Below are positions 5,533 through 9,554 of a DNA stretch of 9,554 nt, in pieces. The stretch's first letter is position 1; every line of letters begins with the position of its first letter. The position numbers and the translations under genes were made by a program. The DNA is from an uncultured Prevotella sp. (GTDB lineage Bacteria; Bacteroidota; Bacteroidia; Bacteroidales; Bacteroidaceae), in the NCBI GenBank assembly GCA_947072805.1, contig CAMTJK010000128.1:1-9554 (forward strand). Reading direction: 5' to 3'. The notes under the pieces were generated by a model. The model was not told where the DNA came from and ran no database searches. It saw only the letters and a list, made by a program, of their open reading frames with translations.

Positions 5533-7509
5533 TTACATCAGCACGTCGTTTCCAACCTTTTTGGCGAGAGTGTCGCGTATCTGCTGTGTCTCTTTATATT
5601 CTGTCATGAGCTCTTTTATCCGTTCCATGTCGTTTCCTGCCTGTTTCATCTGCGTCTGTATGTCCTTCATGTGCTGCTCAATGATATCCATGCGCAGGTC
5701 GAGCACAAGGTGTATCACCTTTTGGCGCAGCGATTCGGTCTTGTGCTGCATCTCAAGGCTCCTGCTCAGCTGATATTTGTTCATGGCGAGCTTGTTGGCG
5801 AGCATGCTTATGTCGGCGTCGGGATGCTGCATGAAGAACGTTTCGGCTTTAAAGTCATTGTCGTTGTTGTGTTCCACCGCTTCCGACAGTATGCGGTTAT
5901 ATACATCCCTACTGAATGTTATGCCGTCTTGGGCGAGGTCGTAGTCAATATACTGCGCTACAGACAGGTTCACGGTGTGTCCGTCTTCGGTTTCTATGCC
6001 TTCGAATATTATTTCGTCGCCGTGCCTGATTATTTCGCTGATGAGCATCTCCTCGACCATGGCTGTCTGTTCTCCGGGTGGGTGCAGTCCTATCGCCACC
6101 ATGCTCTGTCCCTGTGCATTCCCGCCGGCATTGTCCTGTCCGTCGGCGTTTCCGTTTGCGCGTGCAGCCTCGCGTTCTTTCTCTTTTATTTTGTTCTCAA
6201 TATCACCACGTATAAATTTGTTCATGGTGTTGATGAGAGTCTTTTCGCTTATGCCGAGCCTGTTTGCGCAGTCGTGCAGATAGGAGTCGCGTGTTATCTG
6301 ATTGGGTATCACCGAGATGCTTTTCACTATGCTTCCTATTGCTTCCGAGCGTTTCACGGGGTCGTTCACGCCGTTGAGCAGCTGTTCTGTCTTGAACTGT
6401 ATGAAGTCGGTCTGTTTTTTTTCTATGTAGTCTTTCAGCTCCTCCGCGCTGTGTTTGCGTGAGAAGCTGTCGGGGTCGTCGCCGTCAGGAAGCAGCAGCA
6501 CCCTGATGTTCATGCCTTCCGACAGCAGCATGTCGGTGCCTCGCATGGCGGCATGTATGCCTGCTTCATCGCCGTCGTATAGCATGATGACGTTAGAGGT
6601 GAAACGGTGTATTAGTCTTATCTGATACAGACTTAGTGCCGTGCCGGAGTTTGCCACCACGTTCTCCACTCCGCATTGGTGCATGGCTATTACGTCTGTA
6701 TATCCCTCTACGAGATACACCTTGTCTTCCTTTACTATGGCTTTCTTAGCCTGATAAAGTCCGTAGAGTTCGTGGTCCTTGTGGTATATGTCCGACTCCG
6801 GCGAGTTTACATATTTCTGTTGTACGCCTTTGGTGCGCGAGTCGAGCAGGCGTCCGCCGAATGCGCTCACCTTTCCGCTGATGTTAAGCCACGGGAATAT
6901 GACCCTTCCAGCATATCGGTCCACCAGTTCGCCGTTGTCTTTCTTGTAGCAGAGTCCTGTCTTTACGAGAAATTCCTCCTTGTAGCCCTTGGCAATGGCT
7001 GTAGTAGAGAGCGCGCTGCGGTCGGCGAGGGCAAATCCGAGCTGGAATTTCTTCATTATGTCGTCGCGTATGCCACGGCTTCTGAAGTACTGCATGCCGA
7101 TAGCTTGACCGTCTGCATCGTTATAAAGTATATCCTGAAAGTAGTCCTTTGCCCATTCGTTTACGATGAACATGCTTTCGCGTTCGCTTGCCTCCCTCTT
7201 CTCCTCGTCAGTGAGTTCGCGTTCCTTTATTTCTATGTTGTATTTGCCGGCGAGCCATCTCAGTGCTTCGGGATATGTCATCTGCTCGTGCTCCATAATG
7301 AAGTTGATGGCGTTTCCGCCCTTTCCGCACGAGAAGCAGCGGCATATCCCTTTAGTAGGAGACACGACAAACGACGGCGTCTTGTCGTCATGGAAGGGGC
7401 AGAGACCTTTATAGTTTACCCCCGCCTTGCGCAGACTTACAAACTCCGATACAACATCAACGATGTTCACGGCGTCCATTATCCTGTTTATCGTGGCTCT
7501 GTCTATCAT
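5533..7509 (-). CDS. dnaG: DNA primase DnaG
   Basis: DnaG lays down RNA primers for lagging-strand synthesis and restart at the replication fork, in contact with the helicase DnaB. The 658-residue product shows the full domain order. An N-terminal CHC2 zinc-binding domain has C37, H40, C58 and C61. The RNA polymerase core has VEGYTDV (267-273, catalytic E268) and the TOPRIM acidic motif YDGDEAG (311-317, D312 and D314). A charged helix and an Asn/Gly/Gln/Ala-rich linker follow at about 438-470. A C-terminal helical region (about 480-658) corresponds to the helicase-interaction domain. It starts 18 bases after the esterase stop, without a Shine-Dalgarno sequence or promoter consensus in the gap. 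This differs from the classic rpsU-dnaG-rpoD arrangement of proteobacteria. Confidence 0.97.
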   Translation of the reverse strand: MIDRATINRIMDAVNIVDVVSEFVSLRKAGVNYKGLCPFHDDKTPSFVVSPTKGICRCFSCGKGGNAINFIMEHEQMTYPEALRWLAGKYNIEIKERELTDEEKREASERESMFIVNEWAKDYFQDILYNDADGQAIGMQYFRSRGIRDDIMKKFQLGFALADRSALSTTAIAKGYKEEFLVKTGLCYKKDNGELVDRYAGRVIFPWLNISGKVSAFGGRLLDSRTKGVQQKYVNSPESDIYHKDHELYGLYQAKKAIVKEDKVYLVEGYTDVIAMHQCGVENVVANSGTALSLYQIRLIHRFTSNVIMLYDGDEAGIHAAMRGTDMLLSEGMNIRVLLLPDGDDPDSFSRKHSAEELKDYIEKKQTDFIQFKTEQLLNGVNDPVKRSEAIGSIVKSISVIPNQITRDSYLHDCANRLGISEKTLINTMNKFIRGDIENKIKEKEREAARANGNADGQDNAGGNAQGQSMVAIGLHPPGEQTAMVEEMLISEIIRHGDEIIFEGIETEDGHTVNLSVAQYIDYDLAQDGITFSRDVYNRILSEAVEHNNDNDFKAETFFMQHPDADISMLANKLAMNKYQLSRSLEMQHKTESLRQKVIHLVLDLRMDIIEQHMKDIQTQMKQAGNDMERIKELMTEYKETQQIRDTLAKKVGNDVLM

Positions 7510-7527
7510 CAGACTGCTGTTTGTTTC

Positions 7528-9147
7528 TTATTTCAGATACTTTGCCAGCGGACTCTTGTTTGCCTTCAGTCCTTTGGCAATGCTTTTGGCATTGGTCTTT
7601 GCTCCGAGCAGTGACGTGTGTGTGTGGTCGCGGTTGTAGTATTTCATGGCCTTCTCCTTGCTTCCGCATTTCTTGTCGAGATAGTCGGCGGTGATGTTGT
7701 GCAGGTCAAGAAACTCCGTGCCAGTTGCTTCTGCCACTTCGCGATACCATTTTCCGTATGTGTCGTTGCGACGTTCTATCTTGCCGTCTTTCCATTCGTT
7801 ACGTGGTGTGAGCGACACTATGATTGGCGTGGCTCCCTTCTCGCGCACGTCCTGTATGAATTTTTTCAGATACCATCCGAAGGTATATACCAGTTCGTAG
7901 TCTCCGCTGTCTTTCATCTTGTACACGTGTGTGGAGTCGGATGTGCCGGGTATTACGCCGCGCTTCTTCTGGTAGTCGATAGGACCAATGTCATTGTGTC
8001 CGAACTGTATGAGCACGAAGTCGCCCGGTTGCAGGCTGTTGTACACCTCGTCCCAGCGTCCCTCGTTGAGGTAGGTACGTGTGGAGCGTCCCGCCTTTGC
8101 GCAGTTTGCGCAGGTTATTTTCTTTTGGTCGAATACGGTGTAGGCCTGTGAGCCCCAGCCCCACATGCCGTTTTCGTCCTTGTCTTCGTTCTTCACTGTG
8201 GAGTCGCCGGTTATGAATACCACCGGTTTGCCCTTCTCCCTGTTTACCTTCACGGTTGGCGGCACCACGTTTTGCATCATTGCCTGCAGCGGAGCCAGCA
8301 GCGGGTCATTGCTTTCGGCTATGCCTTCGGCAGCCGAACGTGCGTTGAGCTGTGCACCGAAGCGGCTTGTGTGTATGTTGTCCTTATAGAAGTGGTAGCT
8401 CTCTTTCCATTTGCCGTAAAGGTCGAGCTTTGCTCCCGAAATCTCGTTCAGGTCTACGTATGGTACACCCTGCTCCTTGCTTATTTCTTCAAGCCATGCC
8501 CCTTGCGGCTTTCTTACTATACGTCCGTCGTCGCCGTAAGCGTTACGCGGTGTCAGCGACATGAGTATGGGGTGAGCTCCTGCTGCGCGGCAGTCGGCAA
8601 TATACTTGCGCATATATCCTCCGTAGGTATAGACAGTCTCTTTTACCCCTGTCTCTTTTATTGTTACCTCCATAGAGTCCGTACCTGTGCCTTTCAGCAC
8701 CGAGCGTGCCCTTCCGCTGTCTATTGGACCGCCGTCGTTGTGTCCGATGGATATTATCACCCAGTCGCCCGGTTTCAGAGCCTCGCGCACGGCGGGCCAC
8801 AGCTGGTTGTAGTATGTGCGGGTGCTCATTCCGCCAAGAGCCTGGTTTTCCACGCTTATCTGTTTCGGATCAAAATACTTGTGGGCAAAATATCCCCAGC
8901 CCCATTGTCCGTTGTTTCCGTTGCCCAGAGTACCGTTGCGCATGGTAGAGTTGCCTATCAGAAAGAGCACGGGTTTGTCGCCACGTCGTGTGGAGCCCGG
9001 TGCGGGGCGTGCCATGAGGGCCTTTGCTATACTGTCGGGGGTGTTGTCCACCACCTTGTTTACGTCTTCCAGCACTTCCGGCTGTTGTGCGAGGGCTATT
9101 GTAGCCGATGCTCCAAAGATTGCGATAGCTGATAGTAGTCTTTTCAT
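7528..9147 (-). CDS. Secreted tandem SGNH/CE12-type rhamnogalacturonan acetylesterase
   Basis: The 539-residue product has a signal peptide (MKRLLSAIAIFGASATIALA, cleavage likely before QQ at 21) and two complete SGNH hydrolase domains. Domain 1 (about 57-280) has block I GNST with S67, GHND with N137 and the D256/H259 pair in DNIHTS. Domain 2 (about 306-530) has GDST with S316, GHND with N385 and D507/H510 in DHTHTS. Both share STRTY, GHNDxGPID and SLTPRN, so they arose by internal duplication. The pattern fits CE12 rhamnogalacturonan acetylesterases, which remove O-acetyl groups from galacturonic acid in pectic rhamnogalacturonan I, probably in the periplasm. The frame is open to 9321, but the start at 9147 gives a clean signal peptide and lies downstream of the promoter. 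No other polysaccharide-utilisation gene is adjacent. The exact ester substrate is inference. Confidence 0.9.
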   Translation of the reverse strand: MKRLLSAIAIFGASATIALAQQPEVLEDVNKVVDNTPDSIAKALMARPAPGSTRRGDKPVLFLIGNSTMRNGTLGNGNNGQWGWGYFAHKYFDPKQISVENQALGGMSTRTYYNQLWPAVREALKPGDWVIISIGHNDGGPIDSGRARSVLKGTGTDSMEVTIKETGVKETVYTYGGYMRKYIADCRAAGAHPILMSLTPRNAYGDDGRIVRKPQGAWLEEISKEQGVPYVDLNEISGAKLDLYGKWKESYHFYKDNIHTSRFGAQLNARSAAEGIAESNDPLLAPLQAMMQNVVPPTVKVNREKGKPVVFITGDSTVKNEDKDENGMWGWGSQAYTVFDQKKITCANCAKAGRSTRTYLNEGRWDEVYNSLQPGDFVLIQFGHNDIGPIDYQKKRGVIPGTSDSTHVYKMKDSGDYELVYTFGWYLKKFIQDVREKGATPIIVSLTPRNEWKDGKIERRNDTYGKWYREVAEATGTEFLDLHNITADYLDKKCGSKEKAMKYYNRDHTHTSLLGAKTNAKSIAKGLKANKSPLAKYLK

Positions 9148-9167
9148 TGTTTTGTAGGTTTCTGTTA

Positions 9168-9183
9168 TATTATATATATAATA
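9168..9183. other. 16-base AT palindrome in the esterase leader
   Basis: TATTATATATATAATA is perfectly self-complementary and lies 21 bases before the esterase ATG. In RNA it would form at most a weak hairpin; in DNA it is an easily melted tract. No TAnnTTTG element overlaps it, so I do not call it a promoter. Confidence 0.4.
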
Positions 9184-9231
9184 AGGTGTATTTGTTACTG
9201 TATGTGCAATCCCTGCCGTACAGCTGTTTCT

Positions 9232-9253
9232 CGTTGCGTCATGCTCAGCAACG
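9232..9253 (-). promoter_or_regulatory. Hairpin in the 5' leader of the esterase mRNA
   Basis: CGTTGC (9232-9237) pairs with GCAACG (9248-9253) around a 10-base loop. It falls near the 5' end of the predicted transcript, which starts about 9275, so it could protect the 5' end or tune expression. Only 6 bp are perfect, and chance is a reasonable alternative. Confidence 0.3.
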
Positions 9254-9281
9254 TAAGCAGCATGGGGATGTGTTTCCATTG

Positions 9282-9312
9282 CAAAGTTACGTAAAAACGC
9301 AAAGATAACAAA
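9282..9312 (-). promoter_or_regulatory. Bacteroidota-type promoter of the esterase gene
   Basis: On the minus strand TTTG (9312-9309), a 19-base spacer and TAACTTTG (9289-9282) match the Bacteroidota promoter consensus exactly. Transcription would start near 9275, giving a leader of roughly 125-130 bases before the ATG at 9147. This is the only full-consensus promoter found for the minus-strand run esterase-dnaG-queD-queE-cls. Confidence 0.75.
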
Positions 9313-9500
9313 AAAGTACATCTCTGTTTTAATGTTGGATGATGCTTTTTTTTATGCAATATGATACGGGATGCCTTGCATGTTATGTTTTTGTAATGTC
9401 TGTTTGGCTTATGATCTAATTACATAGTCGGGCTAATATCGGTGGATACTGTTACGAAATCATGTTGTTTATGAAAAATAAACAACGTTTAAAAAACTAA
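9313..9500. other. Non-coding region upstream of the esterase promoter
   Basis: This AT-rich stretch has no convincing gene. It contains a T8 run (near 9346-9353), a 6-bp inverted repeat atgcaa/ttgcat (9354-9359 with 9376-9381) that could be an operator half-site pair, and the hairpin at 9464-9486. Regulator sites for a pectin-responsive gene would be expected here, but none can be identified by sequence alone. Confidence 0.4.
9464..9486. terminator. Hairpin beside the right inverted repeat
   Basis: GTTGTTTA (9464-9471) is exactly complementary to TAAACAAC (9479-9486) around a 7-base A-rich loop. It ends 14 bases before the right copy of the 54-base repeat. Read on the minus strand it precedes the esterase promoter and could end transcription entering from the right; it lacks a proper T-tract on either strand, so that role is uncertain. 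It may belong to the repeat element. Confidence 0.35.
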
Positions 9501-9554
9501 GAAAAATCTTTACTTTAACGTGTGTTAATCGGCACCCAAACCTCGATTTGTAAC
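9501..9554 (-). repeat. 54-base inverted repeat, right copy
   Basis: This is the reverse-complement partner of 83-136 (52 of 54 bases identical), starting gaaaaatctttactttaacg and running to the last base of the window. The internal TTAAC-gtgt-GTTAA dyad is conserved (9515-9528). The two copies point away from each other, so they bracket about 9.4 kb as inverted repeats. Whether it continues past 9554 cannot be seen. Confidence 0.9.

Noticed and set aside
5491..7614. Long plus-strand open frames opposite dnaG (about 323 and 312 codons)
   Set aside because: They lie wholly or mostly antisense to an unmistakable dnaG and have Tyr/Val/His/Cys-rich composition typical of reversed coding sequence, with no recognisable domain or promoter.
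8272..9132. 286-codon plus-strand open frame opposite the esterase gene
   Set aside because: It is antisense to the two-domain esterase, whose active-site motifs are intact; the product is Cys/Val/His-rich with no family features.
9148..9321. N-terminal extension of the esterase to the ATG at 9321
   Set aside because: It would bury the signal peptide 58 residues into the protein, and the promoter at 9282-9312 lies inside it.

Overview
This window looks like a chromosomal segment of a Bacteroidota bacterium, most likely of the Prevotella group. Three things point there. The promoters have the Bacteroidota form (TTTG, about 19 bases, then TAnnTTTG). Start codons mostly lack a Shine-Dalgarno sequence. 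The gene content (DUF3822 next to rsmD, a CE12-type pectin esterase, a remnant of a BspA-like leucine-rich-repeat protein) is typical of the group. The genus is inference; no rRNA or other marker is present.

Layout from left to right. Positions 1-140 are non-coding and carry one copy of a 54-base repeat (83-136). Next to it, 153-317 on the minus strand encodes a short broken piece of a BspA-like protein. A gap with a 12-base palindrome and a nested hairpin follows. A PAQR/hemolysin III membrane protein lies on the minus strand (624-1277). A divergent intergenic region of about 330 bases leads to a plus-strand pair, a DUF3822 protein (1607-2428) and the 16S rRNA methyltransferase rsmD (2434-2964). 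All remaining genes are on the minus strand. In transcription order they are a secreted two-domain SGNH/CE12 esterase (9147-7528), DNA primase dnaG (7509-5533), queD (5486-5142), queE (5029-4448) and a cardiolipin synthase (4416-2992). The right end (9148-9554) is non-coding and holds the esterase promoter, a structured leader, a hairpin and the second copy of the 54-base repeat in inverted orientation.

Most of the genes are housekeeping: replication priming, two steps of the 7-deazaguanine (queuosine precursor) pathway, rRNA methylation and phospholipid synthesis. The esterase belongs to pectin (rhamnogalacturonan I) use. The five minus-strand genes are separated by 18, 46, 112 and 31 bases. 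The only strong promoter recognised for them is upstream of the esterase, so they may form one long transcription unit. Three genes (membrane protein, DUF3822, esterase) have longer open frames upstream, but promoter positions and family N-termini support the internal starts used here.

I found no clear new defence or mobile system. The most unusual features are the near-identical inverted repeats bracketing the 9.4 kb segment, the LRR-gene remnant beside one of them, the tandem esterase with an altered catalytic block in its first domain, and a hairpin with a plus-strand T-tract between queD and queE.
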